Positions 8,068 to 15,990 of a DNA stretch of 64,000 nt are shown here, piece by piece; position 1 is the first letter of the stretch; every line of letters begins with the position of its first letter. The position numbers and the translations under genes were made by a program. The notes beneath the pieces were generated by a model. The model was not told the origin of the DNA, ran no database searches, and saw only the letters and a list, made by a program, of their open reading frames with translations. This DNA comes from an uncultured bacterium (GTDB lineage Bacteria; Bacteroidota; Ignavibacteria; Kapaibacteriales; UBA4661): positions 1 to 64,000 of the forward strand of contig CALCNX010000121.1 of assembly GCA_937899715.1 (NCBI GenBank), in the 5' to 3' direction.

Positions 8068-9656
8068 TATTTTTTTTCCTTTCCTGTCATGTCAATAATC
8101 ATTGCTTTTCCGGCGAGTTTCACGTTGGCAAATCCGCCTTTGAATGCTTCTGCTTCGTCATATTGCGGCGCAATCACCTCCGCGCCTGCTTTGTCCACAA
8201 AACCAAACTTTCCGCCCACTGCCACACGCGCCATTCCTTCCATGTGCGCATCGGCAGCATCATATTTCGGAGCGACAAGTTCTTTGCCGTCTGCCGACAC
8301 GAAGCCCCATTTATCAGCGAGTTTTGCTTGCGAAAGATTATCGGCAAAGGTGCGGAGAGAATCATACTTCGGCGCAATCACCTCAGCGCCATCTTTATTC
8401 ACCACGCCCCATTTTCCGGCAGCAGCCACACGCGCAATGCCGCTTTTCATCGTTTCGGCTGCGTCATACTTCAGAGCAACTTTTTCTTTACCGTCAGGCG
8501 CTAGAAAGCCCCATTTGCCGCCCATCTGCGCAAGCGCAAGCCCTTCTGAGAACGCTTGCAGGGAATCATATTGCACAGGAATCAACTCTTTGCCCGTCAT
8601 GTCCAAGAAACCCGTTTTTCCGGCACGTTTTGCGCGAAGAAGATTGTTGACGGGTTCTTCTACGGCGGTGTATTCCACGCCCGCAGCCGTCCAATACGAG
8701 GCTTTGCCTGCAAGCATCGCCACCGCAACAACCTTTGCTATTTTCACATCGTCGTACTTCGGCGCAAGAAATTCTTTGTACTCTTTGCCCGCGCCTTGCG
8801 GAGCCACAGCACCAAATTTACCGCCAGATTTTACTTGTGCGCGACCGTCCACAGCAAACAAGATGGCATCGTACTTGCAGGGAATAAGCAGATTGCCTTG
8901 CATATCGTAAAAGCCGACTTTTCCGGCATTTTTGACCTCAATGCGTTCGTTTGCGCTGAGTTTTACGGTCTCGTATTCGGCAGGTACAAGCTGCTTTCCG
9001 GTGGCAGTGAACAAACCCATTTTCGCACCCAATTTCGTCTCGGCATAGCCCGTCGCGCCGACAGAAAAGAACTTGACGGCATCGAATTTGGCAGGAACGA
9101 TTTCCACACCTTTTTCGTCCAGATAGCCTATTTTACCACCTTCGGTGATTTGAACGCGACCGTTTTTCATCATCACCACAGCATCGTATTTCGGAGCAAC
9201 AAGCTCTTTGCCCTTTTCGTCCACGAAGCCCATTTTGCCGCCCAGTTTTACTTGAGCGCGACCATCTTGAGCCATGATAATTTCGTCGTATTTCGGGGCA
9301 ACAAGTTCTTTCCCTTGCGCATCCAAGATGCCAATTTTGCCGCCCAATTTCACTTCATACTTACCATTGCCGTAGAGGTCAATGTTATCGTACTTTGGGG
9401 CAGTTGCTTCCGTGCCGTCGGGCATCAGAATACCAAATTTGCCGCCATCTTTGACTTTAAGCCAAGCATTAGAAAAAACAATAATATCATCGTACTTAGC
9501 GGGAACGAGGATGACGTTATCGCTCGCGCGAACGAGACCTTTTTTACCGTTTTTTTCAAACGTTGTTCCCTGTGCCGAAAGTCGGTCAACAGAGCACAAA
9601 CCACACCAAACGAAAAGCGCACAAAGAAGCGCTTTACGCAATACACGTTGCATCAT
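8067..9656 (-). CDS. secreted WG-repeat protein
   Basis: A 529-residue protein; I start it at the ATG giving MMQRVLRKALLC, because the longer frame adds residues that hide a good signal peptide (cut near RLSAQ). The rest is about 15 tandem WG repeats of roughly 34 residues with the core pattern KxGFxDxxGKELVAPKYDxI; examples are KIGILDAQGKELVAPKYDEI, KWGFVSADGKELVAPKYDAA and KWGVVNKDGAEVIAPKYDSL. The eighth and ninth repeats are degenerate, and the last lacks the KYD part. WG repeats are common in Bacteroidota surface and periplasmic proteins; their ligands are mostly unknown. It is first gene of a two-gene unit with the YD-repeat protein and has a good Bacteroidota promoter about 160 bases upstream. 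Confidence 0.9.
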   Translation of the reverse strand: MMQRVLRKALLCALFVWCGLCSVDRLSAQGTTFEKNGKKGLVRASDNVILVPAKYDDIIVFSNAWLKVKDGGKFGILMPDGTEATAPKYDNIDLYGNGKYEVKLGGKIGILDAQGKELVAPKYDEIIMAQDGRAQVKLGGKMGFVDEKGKELVAPKYDAVVMMKNGRVQITEGGKIGYLDEKGVEIVPAKFDAVKFFSVGATGYAETKLGAKMGLFTATGKQLVPAEYETVKLSANERIEVKNAGKVGFYDMQGNLLIPCKYDAILFAVDGRAQVKSGGKFGAVAPQGAGKEYKEFLAPKYDDVKIAKVVAVAMLAGKASYWTAAGVEYTAVEEPVNNLLRAKRAGKTGFLDMTGKELIPVQYDSLQAFSEGLALAQMGGKWGFLAPDGKEKVALKYDAAETMKSGIARVAAAGKWGVVNKDGAEVIAPKYDSLRTFADNLSQAKLADKWGFVSADGKELVAPKYDAADAHMEGMARVAVGGKFGFVDKAGAEVIAPQYDEAEAFKGGFANVKLAGKAMIIDMTGKEKK

Positions 9657-10027
9657 AATTTGTAGAAAAAAGTGAAAAAAATGAAATGGAGAAATCAAGG
9701 AATTGTCTCTATGGGAAGTGGACGTACACGGTTTGCAGAGGGGAGCGCACCCGCTCCGGCGCACAGAAAAACGTACTAAAATTTAGGGCAAGTCCCAATT
9801 TTTGTTATTGTTACGGCTGCAAATATAGAAGATATTGCGCAGAAAATCAAACGGAATCTCGGCAACCAATACGTGTGAGTACAGAGTACAGAATACGCTT
9901 CCAGTGTACTTGGGAACTCTGAAGAAATATTTCTCTGTGCGCAGCGCTGAAATAATCTTATTTTCTCCTTCGTATCCGTTCACAGTTTTACCTGACTGCA
10001 CTGTCTTTCCCTCACGTACAACCCGCT
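9657..10027. other. divergent intergenic region between the WG-repeat and cyclase genes
   Basis: A 371-base gap between divergently transcribed genes. It holds the minus-strand promoter described separately and a perfect hairpin GGAGCG/CGCTCC with a 4-nt loop at 9742-9757, which lies inside the predicted leader of the WG-repeat gene. I found no convincing TAnnTTTG element for the plus-strand cyclase gene. Short ORFs here have no coding character. Confidence 0.5.
9820..9851 (-). promoter_or_regulatory. Bacteroidota-type promoter for the WG/YD unit
   Basis: Read on the minus strand, TTTG (9848-9851) is followed by exactly 20 bases and then TATATTTG (9820-9827). This matches the primary-sigma promoter form of Bacteroidota (-33 TTTG, -7 TAnnTTTG) at every defined base. 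Transcription would start near 9813 and give a leader of about 155 bases. The match is by eye; no start-site data exist here. Confidence 0.55.
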
Positions 10028-11545
10028 ATGAAAAAACGGTATTATCTCTCAATGCTCAGCCTCTTCGTCATCATTATCATTTTTGATGGCATTTACTTCA
10101 TGTATCATCGGTCGTTAACCATATTTTTGGGACTGGGTTCTGTTCACTTTGCTTTGTATGTACTTCTGAATTACCTTGTTTCGTACTTCATGTACAAGCC
10201 GATTGATAGGGTGTTTACCGGCATCGGGGGAAATATGGACATGGCAAAGAAAAGAATCTCACGACTACCGTGGTATGCGAGTGCATGGATTTTTCTCCTT
10301 GGCAATCTCTACGTTGCGTTAGCTCTTTTACCGCTGTATTTCATTCCGACGATTTTCCCCAACCCTGACAATTTTGCTATTGAAAAAATTCCGCCACAGC
10401 TTTTTTTCTATTCTATCATTCCGTCATTATACTTCGTTTATGCTCTCTTTCCTGCCTTTATAGCGTATTTTTTAATCAATGATTTCATTCTTGACCTCAA
10501 AGAAAAGGTTCACAAAGAGTTCAAAATTCTGTTTGCCATCGGCAAGAAAAAGATAGGTCTGATGCTCTTTTTTGTCTTTCTCTTTCTTGTCTTTTTACCA
10601 TCGTTGCTGGTGATGCTGCATTTAGAAATAGCAATAGGAGTAGAAGAAAAATACATTCAATTCACGAAATTAAGCCCTCTGGAAACGCTGATGATCGATC
10701 GGTTTGTCGTTTTTGTCGGGACTATTATTGCTGTTGTTCTTATCACTCGTGCTTTCACAAAGCCGATAAACTCACTCCTACACGCAATGAGCAACGTGCG
10801 CGAGGGCGATTTTTCCACGCAAGCAGCTCTCATAACGGAAGATGAAATTGGAATGCTGACAAAAGAATTTAACGAGATGGTGCACGGCTTGCAGGAACGA
10901 GAGTTAATGCGGGATACATTCGGGAAGTACGTTACCAAAGATGTAGCAACGGTTATTCTCAAGAATAGAATAAACCTCGAAGGTGAGGTGCGCTCTTGCA
11001 CGATTTTGGTCACGGACATTGCGAATTATACGAGCATTGCCGAAGAGCTTTCGCCGAAAGAGACCGTACTAATGCTGAATGAGTATTTTTCGGTGTTAGT
11101 CACTATCATTCAGCAGCACAAGGGAATCGTTAATAAGTTCATTGGCGATGCTGTGTTTGCGATGTTCAATGTGCCGCTTGACGACCCTCATCATGCGGTT
11201 CACGCAATACGCGCCGCCTTAGAAATAGAAAAAATCACTTCCACGCGCACATTTGGGAATCAGCACCCACTCACAACCCGCATAGGCATTAACACGGGCG
11301 AAGTGGTGGCAGGCAATATCGGCTCTGCCGACAGAATGGAATACACCGTCATTGGCGATGATGTCAACGTTGCTGCCCGCTTAGAACAACTCAACAAACA
11401 CTACAACACACGTATTCTTTTGGGAGAAAACACCTACACAATGGCACAAAATCACTTTCATTTTCGGGAGCTTGGTGATTTTCAATTGAAAGGGAAAGAG
11501 AAAGTCATTAAAGTTTATACGCCGTCTGCGCCGGAAAATGAATGA
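10028..11545 (+). CDS. membrane-bound class III adenylate cyclase with HAMP domain
   Basis: A 505-residue inner-membrane cyclase making cAMP from ATP. About six hydrophobic helices occupy residues 8-26, 31-54, 84-108, 127-150, 177-200 and 224-242. A HAMP linker follows (about 240-295, with TKPINSLLHAM and DEIGMLTKEFNEM). The cyclase domain spans about 310-500. Metal-binding aspartates are D330 (VTDIANYTS) and D374 (FIGDAVFAMF). K370 is the adenine-selecting lysine, T440 replaces the second selector Asp as in class IIIb enzymes, and N447 and R451 supply the transition-state residues. All catalytic positions are present, so it should be active and adenine-specific. What it senses is unclear: no known extracellular sensor domain is seen. 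It is monocistronic and convergent with the DUF779 gene. Confidence 0.93.
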   Translation: MKKRYYLSMLSLFVIIIIFDGIYFMYHRSLTIFLGLGSVHFALYVLLNYLVSYFMYKPIDRVFTGIGGNMDMAKKRISRLPWYASAWIFLLGNLYVALALLPLYFIPTIFPNPDNFAIEKIPPQLFFYSIIPSLYFVYALFPAFIAYFLINDFILDLKEKVHKEFKILFAIGKKKIGLMLFFVFLFLVFLPSLLVMLHLEIAIGVEEKYIQFTKLSPLETLMIDRFVVFVGTIIAVVLITRAFTKPINSLLHAMSNVREGDFSTQAALITEDEIGMLTKEFNEMVHGLQERELMRDTFGKYVTKDVATVILKNRINLEGEVRSCTILVTDIANYTSIAEELSPKETVLMLNEYFSVLVTIIQQHKGIVNKFIGDAVFAMFNVPLDDPHHAVHAIRAALEIEKITSTRTFGNQHPLTTRIGINTGEVVAGNIGSADRMEYTVIGDDVNVAARLEQLNKHYNTRILLGENTYTMAQNHFHFRELGDFQLKGKEKVIKVYTPSAPENE

Positions 11546-11598
11546 CTGTTTTCGGGCGAAATACCAGACCAACACACTACATGTATTCTTTCCCAATT

Positions 11599-12018
11599 TT
11601 ACTCCTCCTGTTCGCCTCGCTCAATCGGCTCAAGGCGCTCACATTCGTCGTCGGTGAAAAGGCGCGATTGCGTAATAAAGCGCACACCAAGCGGAATTTC
11701 CAGCGAAAAGCTCGCGCCTCTGCCCTTCACCACATCTATCGTGAGCTGCGTGTGCTTCCAGTATTCAAACTGGTCGCCGCTCATAAAAAAATTGCATCCG
11801 TGAATTGTACCCATCTTCACATCGTTTGCGCCCACGCGGAACTCGCCTTTCGGGTAGCACATTGGCTGCGAACCATCGCAGCAGCCTCCGCTTTGGTGAA
11901 ACATCAGGTCGCCATTGTCGGCTCGGAGCGTGTCTATAAGCGCGGCGGCAGCTTCTGTTACCAGAACACGCTTGACGGTTTCGATTGCAACAGTCTCAGC
12001 AAAAGGAATGGTTTCCAT
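11599..12018 (-). CDS. DUF779 protein, companion of the aldehyde dehydrogenase
   Basis: A 139-residue DUF779 protein starting at an ATG. The family's features are visible: VLVTEAAAALIDTLRADNGDLMFHQSGGCCDGSQPMCYP, including the GGCCDGS motif and further cysteines that could bind metal, and a C-terminal beta-rich part with EYWKHTQLTIDVVKGRG and FSLEIPLGVRF. DUF779 genes are usually found next to AldB/AcoD-type aldehyde dehydrogenases, as here (97 bases downstream of one). The biochemical role is unproven. A strong terminator lies between the two genes, so this gene may receive only read-through transcripts from the dehydrogenase promoter. Confidence 0.88.
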   Translation of the reverse strand: METIPFAETVAIETVKRVLVTEAAAALIDTLRADNGDLMFHQSGGCCDGSQPMCYPKGEFRVGANDVKMGTIHGCNFFMSGDQFEYWKHTQLTIDVVKGRGASFSLEIPLGVRFITQSRLFTDDECERLEPIERGEQEE

Positions 12019-12044
12019 AGCACAGAAGAAAAATGAATGAATAC

Positions 12045-12086
12045 GGTAAAAAAAAGTTGTCGCCTACGGTAGGCGCAAGCGACAAC
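12045..12086 (-). terminator. rho-independent terminator between aldehyde dehydrogenase and DUF779 genes
   Basis: GTTGTCGC (12056-12063) pairs perfectly with GCGACAAC (12079-12086), and the minus strand continues into a run of eight T residues. An alternative inner stem CCTAC/GTAGG overlaps the first arm. It sits 29 bases past the dehydrogenase stop. Confidence 0.78.
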
Positions 12087-12115
12087 TCAGGTGAAAGGTG
12101 AATCTAGTGGAAGTT

Positions 12116-13663
12116 TTAGAAGAAACCAAGTGCTTTTTTGTCGTAGGAAATAAGCATATTTTTCGTCTGGCGATATTGATTAATCGCCATTTTATGCGTT
12201 TCCCTGCCGTAACCCGATTTTTTGTAGCCACCAAAGGGCGAGTGCGCCGGATACGCATGGTAGCAGTTCACCCACACACGTCCGGCTTGAATAGCACGGG
12301 GCATTGTGTAAAGTTCATGCGCGTCGCGTGTCCACACACCTGCGCCTAAGCCGTAGAGCGTGTCGTTTGCGATAGCGATTGCTTCTTCGGCGGTCTTAAA
12401 TGTTGTTGCGGAGGTAACGGGTCCGAAGATTTCCTCTTGGAAGACGCGCATTTTGTTGTGCCCTTTGAATATCGTCGGCTGAACGTAGTAGCCGCCTTCT
12501 AAGCCGCTATTGAGCAGCATCGGTCCGCCGCCCGTCAGTACTTCTGCGCCTTCTTCTTTGCCGATTTTGAGGTACGAAAGAATTTTTTCGTACTGATCGT
12601 TCGATGCCTGAGCGCCCATCATCGTTTCGGGGTCGAGCGGATGTCCGACTTTGATTTTGCGAACGCGCTCGGTAACACGCTTCAAGAACGCATCGGCAAT
12701 GGATTCGTGGACGAGAATACGCGAGGGACACGTGCAGACCTCACCTTGATTAAGCGCAAACATAACAGCGCCTTCCAAGCATTTATCGAAGAAATCGTCG
12801 TCGTGATCCATCACGCTTGGCATAAAGATATTCGGGGATTTGCCGCCCAATTCCATCGTCACGGGGATAATATTCTCCGACGCATATTGCAAAATAAGTC
12901 GTCCCGTCGTGGTTTCGCCCGTGAAAGCAACTTTGGCAATACGAGGTGAGCTTGCAAGCGGCTTACCGGCTTCCACACCAAAACCATTCACGATATTGAC
13001 CACGCCTGGCGGCAGAACGTCCTGCAAAAGCTCCATAAAGCAGAGGATTCCGACTGGTGTTTGCTCGGCGGGCTTCATCACTACCGTGCAGCCTGCGGCA
13101 AGCGCGGGTGCGAGTTTCCACGTTGCCATAAGCAAAGGAAAATTCCACGGGATAATCTGCCCCACAACGCCGATAGGCTCTGAGATTTGTAGAGAAAGTG
13201 TGTTTGCATCATGCTCCGACAGTGTACCTTCATCGGCACGGAGGCAGCCCGCAAAATAGCGGAAGTGGTCAATGGCAAGCGGCAAATCGGCAGCCATTGT
13301 TTCGCGAATGGGCTTGCCGTTATCAACTGTTTCCACAGCAGCGAGATAATTCAAATTTTGCTCCATGATGTCGGCGATTTTGAGCAAGATATTGCTTCGG
13401 TATGCCGCCGAGGTGCGCGACCACGATGGGAAAGCTGCGTGTGCAGCATCAAGCGCCATTTCAATATCATCCGCCGTGGAGCGGGCAACGCTTGTAAACG
13501 CCTTGCCATCAATAGGCGAGACGTTTTCAAAATACTGACCTTTTCTCGGTGCTACCCACTTGCCACCGATGAAATTTTCATACTGCTTCTTGAACTCCGG
13601 ACGAGCAACGAGATTTTTTGCCGAATGTTTTGTCGGCGCTGTTTGGACTTCTGCTGTTTCCAT
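12116..13663 (-). CDS. NAD(P)-dependent aldehyde dehydrogenase, AldB/AcoD type
   Basis: A 515-residue aldehyde dehydrogenase oxidising aldehydes such as acetaldehyde to acids in the cytoplasm. I start at the ATG giving METAEVQ; the longer frame adds a hydrophobic stretch absent from the family. Key residues: the general base E271 in MELGGKSPN, the catalytic cysteine C310 in NQGEVCTCPSR (the GEVCTCPSR form is typical of the AldB/acetoin-linked subgroup), the oxyanion asparagine in PWNFPLLM, and the cofactor loop FTGETTTGR. The ending (MAINQYRQTKNMLISYDKKALGFF) matches family members. Association with DUF779 downstream and an AraC-type regulator nearby is the standard setting for this subgroup. 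The main substrate cannot be read from sequence. Confidence 0.94.
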   Translation of the reverse strand: METAEVQTAPTKHSAKNLVARPEFKKQYENFIGGKWVAPRKGQYFENVSPIDGKAFTSVARSTADDIEMALDAAHAAFPSWSRTSAAYRSNILLKIADIMEQNLNYLAAVETVDNGKPIRETMAADLPLAIDHFRYFAGCLRADEGTLSEHDANTLSLQISEPIGVVGQIIPWNFPLLMATWKLAPALAAGCTVVMKPAEQTPVGILCFMELLQDVLPPGVVNIVNGFGVEAGKPLASSPRIAKVAFTGETTTGRLILQYASENIIPVTMELGGKSPNIFMPSVMDHDDDFFDKCLEGAVMFALNQGEVCTCPSRILVHESIADAFLKRVTERVRKIKVGHPLDPETMMGAQASNDQYEKILSYLKIGKEEGAEVLTGGGPMLLNSGLEGGYYVQPTIFKGHNKMRVFQEEIFGPVTSATTFKTAEEAIAIANDTLYGLGAGVWTRDAHELYTMPRAIQAGRVWVNCYHAYPAHSPFGGYKKSGYGRETHKMAINQYRQTKNMLISYDKKALGFF

Positions 13664-14016
13664 AATGAACACACAAATAAAGGAGGTAACAAACACGCAT
13701 ATATGCGGTGTGGCGACACATTTTCGCCTTCAGTCCGGCATACTGCTTTGAATTGACAACAAACTATGCTAATTTTTACAAAACAATGTTCTCAATCCTC
13801 TCATAAAATGTTGTGATTCTATCATTTTGCACGAAAACAATGTCCGTTCCCGATGTTTATTGTGTATTTTTGCTGAGAAGATAGCAAAGCTATTTAATAC
13901 TTCCGCCCAACTCTCTTCGTAGAGTAATAAGAGGCAGCCATCAGCATTACAGAGGAGCATAATACAGATTTCTGACCCAGCAAAACCAAAACAATCGTTA
14001 TCAAGCGCAATTATCC
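13664..14016. other. divergent intergenic region between aldehyde dehydrogenase and N-acetyltransferase genes
   Basis: A 353-base A+T-rich gap that must hold two divergent promoters. It contains a perfect 10-bp palindrome GCATATATGC at 13697-13706, 34-43 bases before the dehydrogenase ATG, followed by the small hairpin TGTG-GCGA-CACA. On the plus strand TATTTTTG at 13865-13872 fits the -7 form TAnnTTTG, with no good -33 partner. The palindrome is a candidate operator for the nearby AraC-type regulator, but such proteins usually bind direct repeats, so this is speculative. Confidence 0.35.
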
Positions 14017-14829
14017 ATGGTAAACAAAGACGAATATCTACAACGTATCGGCTCGGCAACGTCGGCTCCGATAGCCTCATCGGAAATACTGCATTATCTT
14101 CACGTACAGCACTTACGCTCAATTCCATACGAAAATTTTGATATTATCTTAGATTGCCCATTAAGCCTTACAGAACATGATCTTTTTGACAAGATTATTT
14201 ACCAACGACGCGGTGGTTTTTGTTACGAGTTGAATATCTTGTTTGCTCATTTGCTTGAATCTATTGATTTCGATGTAGAATTACTTTCTGCGAATCTATG
14301 GAAGGACGAGAAATGGGGACCAGAATACGATCACCTCATTCTCGCTGTAAAGTCGAAGGAAAATAGGGATGTATGGCTAGCTGATGTTGGAAATGCACGA
14401 TGGTTTCAGCGACCAATGCAACTTTTCGATGGTAGTAGTTATAGGGAGCTTGGCATTACATATCGATTAACATTTGATAATGATATGTATTTTTTTACAA
14501 GACAGGAGCCAAACGGAGAAGAAATAATGCAGTACCGCTTTACGTTACAACCACGTAGAGCGAAAGATTTTGCCGATATGTGTCTTTTTAAAGAAACCTC
14601 CTCAGATTCGTGGTTTCGACAGAATATTGTATATTCACAACGTACCGACGAAGGAAGTATCATATTGACCAATACACAGTGTTCTATTATTGCCAACGGT
14701 AATCGTCAGGAAACGGCAATTCATTCTTTTGATGATTTTACCAACGTATTTTACCAACACTGGCACTACTACCCCCCGCTTGGTTTAGCAAATTTCTTTC
14801 GCAGCAATGAGAAGGAGCGAGCGTTGTAA
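14017..14829 (+). CDS. nat: arylamine N-acetyltransferase
   Basis: A 270-residue NAT-family enzyme that transfers acetyl groups from acetyl-CoA to arylamines or related nucleophiles through a cysteine-histidine-aspartate triad. The triad is complete at the family's usual positions: C69 in RGGFCYE, H106 in DHLILAV and D123 in LADVGNA. The preceding IPYENFDI is also characteristic. Length and start (ATG) are normal and no signal peptide is seen. The gene is visibly more A+T-rich than the dehydrogenase and the regulator beside it, which hints at a different origin. It is divergent from the dehydrogenase and 85 bases upstream of the AraC-type regulator on the same strand. The natural substrate is unknown. 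Confidence 0.93.
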   Translation: MVNKDEYLQRIGSATSAPIASSEILHYLHVQHLRSIPYENFDIILDCPLSLTEHDLFDKIIYQRRGGFCYELNILFAHLLESIDFDVELLSANLWKDEKWGPEYDHLILAVKSKENRDVWLADVGNARWFQRPMQLFDGSSYRELGITYRLTFDNDMYFFTRQEPNGEEIMQYRFTLQPRRAKDFADMCLFKETSSDSWFRQNIVYSQRTDEGSIILTNTQCSIIANGNRQETAIHSFDDFTNVFYQHWHYYPPLGLANFFRSNEKERAL

Positions 14830-14914
14830 ACCCGAAACAGCGAAGATGTTTTGTAATTTTTTGATTGTTTGTGTGTAGTCGTAATCCTCTTTTCACAGTC
14901 TCAGAATTCCTCCC

Positions 14915-15892
14915 ATGAACAGACTGACCAACAGCCTATCCTCTCCCCTTCTGAGCGGACTTTCCCGCCCAAAAGTGCAGGCTCTGACCGCTCCCGACAA
15001 GCTGCAAACGCTTATTGAAAATCGCTCTGTGCATACGCTTAATCACTGCGAGTTCAATCTCTTCGAGACCCACCGCCAGAGTGAACGTGTCTCCCTCACC
15101 TTCGGCAGCCTCACCTTTACCGCTATGCTGCGCGGCAAAAAAGTGATGCACCTTTTTAATGGCAGAAATAATTTCGAGTATGTGCCGGGCGAGTCCGTGA
15201 TTGTACCGGAGAATGAAGAAATGGTCATTGATTTTCCGGAAGCCACGCCCGAAAACCCCACACAGTGCATTGCGCTTGTGATTGACCGCCAAAAAGTGCA
15301 GGAAACACTTGATATTTTGAATGAACATCACACAAAAGTAGAACCGCACGACCGTTGGGCAATTAACACCGAACAATTCCACCTACAAAACACCCACGCC
15401 ATGACCGGGGCGATAGACCGCCTTGTCTTCATCTCGCAGGAGCAGCATAAAGCAAAAGATATTCTCGCAAATTTTGCGCTTCAGGAACTCCTTATTCGGC
15501 TCATGCAAACGCAGGCACGGAGCGTCATTCTGGATAATTATGGTCGCTATGTCAATACACATCGTTTTGCGGCAGTGGTGCAGTACATCAAAGACCACCT
15601 CACTGAACAGCTTACTATTGAGAAACTCAGCGCTATTGCGTATATGAGCCAGTCACATTTTTTCCGTAGCTTCAAGCAAGAGTTCGGCATTTCGCCGTTG
15701 GAATTCGTCATTCAAGAGCGCTTGCAGTGTGCCAAAGAATATCTTGCCATGCCGAACATAACCGTTACCGATGCGTGCTTCAGAGCGGGATTCAACAGCG
15801 TCAATTATTTCTGCACACTCTTCAAAAAGCATGAAGGAATCTCACCCAAAACATACCGTGAGGCAATGACCAAACGTAACGGTTCATTCTGA
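14915..15892 (+). CDS. AraC-family transcriptional regulator
   Basis: A 325-residue regulator. Residues 30-140 form a cupin-like effector domain (SLTFTAMLRGKKVMHLFNG, YVPGESVIVPENEEMVIDFPEA) of the AraC N-terminal type. Residues 215-320 hold the paired helix-turn-helix: LTIEKLSAIAYMSQSHFFRSFKQEFGISP for the first half and ITVTDACFRAGFNSVNYFCTLFKKHEGISPKTYR for the second, both intact. This arrangement resembles AraC-type activators that control aldehyde or alcohol dehydrogenase genes. The dehydrogenase and DUF779 genes lie about 1.2 kb away, divergent, so they are its likely targets (inference). It is convergent with the first giant gene, whose stop is 98 bases beyond. Confidence 0.9.
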   Translation: MNRLTNSLSSPLLSGLSRPKVQALTAPDKLQTLIENRSVHTLNHCEFNLFETHRQSERVSLTFGSLTFTAMLRGKKVMHLFNGRNNFEYVPGESVIVPENEEMVIDFPEATPENPTQCIALVIDRQKVQETLDILNEHHTKVEPHDRWAINTEQFHLQNTHAMTGAIDRLVFISQEQHKAKDILANFALQELLIRLMQTQARSVILDNYGRYVNTHRFAAVVQYIKDHLTEQLTIEKLSAIAYMSQSHFFRSFKQEFGISPLEFVIQERLQCAKEYLAMPNITVTDACFRAGFNSVNYFCTLFKKHEGISPKTYREAMTKRNGSF

Positions 15893-15990
15893 AAGCCTTG
15901 ATTTTCCGCATTATAAAGCGCTAAAGTCATAAAAACTGATAGTTCTTTATCAAAATTCGACCAAAATTTTTGACTTAATCTTCCGACATT

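Noticed and set aside
8556..9665. Long plus-strand reading frame (369 codons) opposite the WG-repeat gene
   Set aside because: It is exactly antisense to the repeats, with no family resemblance; the openness follows from the repeated codon pattern of the real gene.
9783..10001. Minus-strand frame of 72 codons in the promoter region
   Set aside because: It overlaps the predicted promoter of the WG-repeat gene and shows no coding bias or motif.
13679..13756. Perfect AAAGGAGGT ahead of a 17-codon plus-strand ORF
   Set aside because: Spacing to the ATG is 16 bases, the peptide has no recognisable character, and this lineage makes little use of Shine-Dalgarno sequences.
13769..14128. Minus-strand frame of 119 codons between the dehydrogenase and N-acetyltransferase genes
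   Set aside because: It overlaps the start of the clear N-acetyltransferase gene and has no family resemblance.
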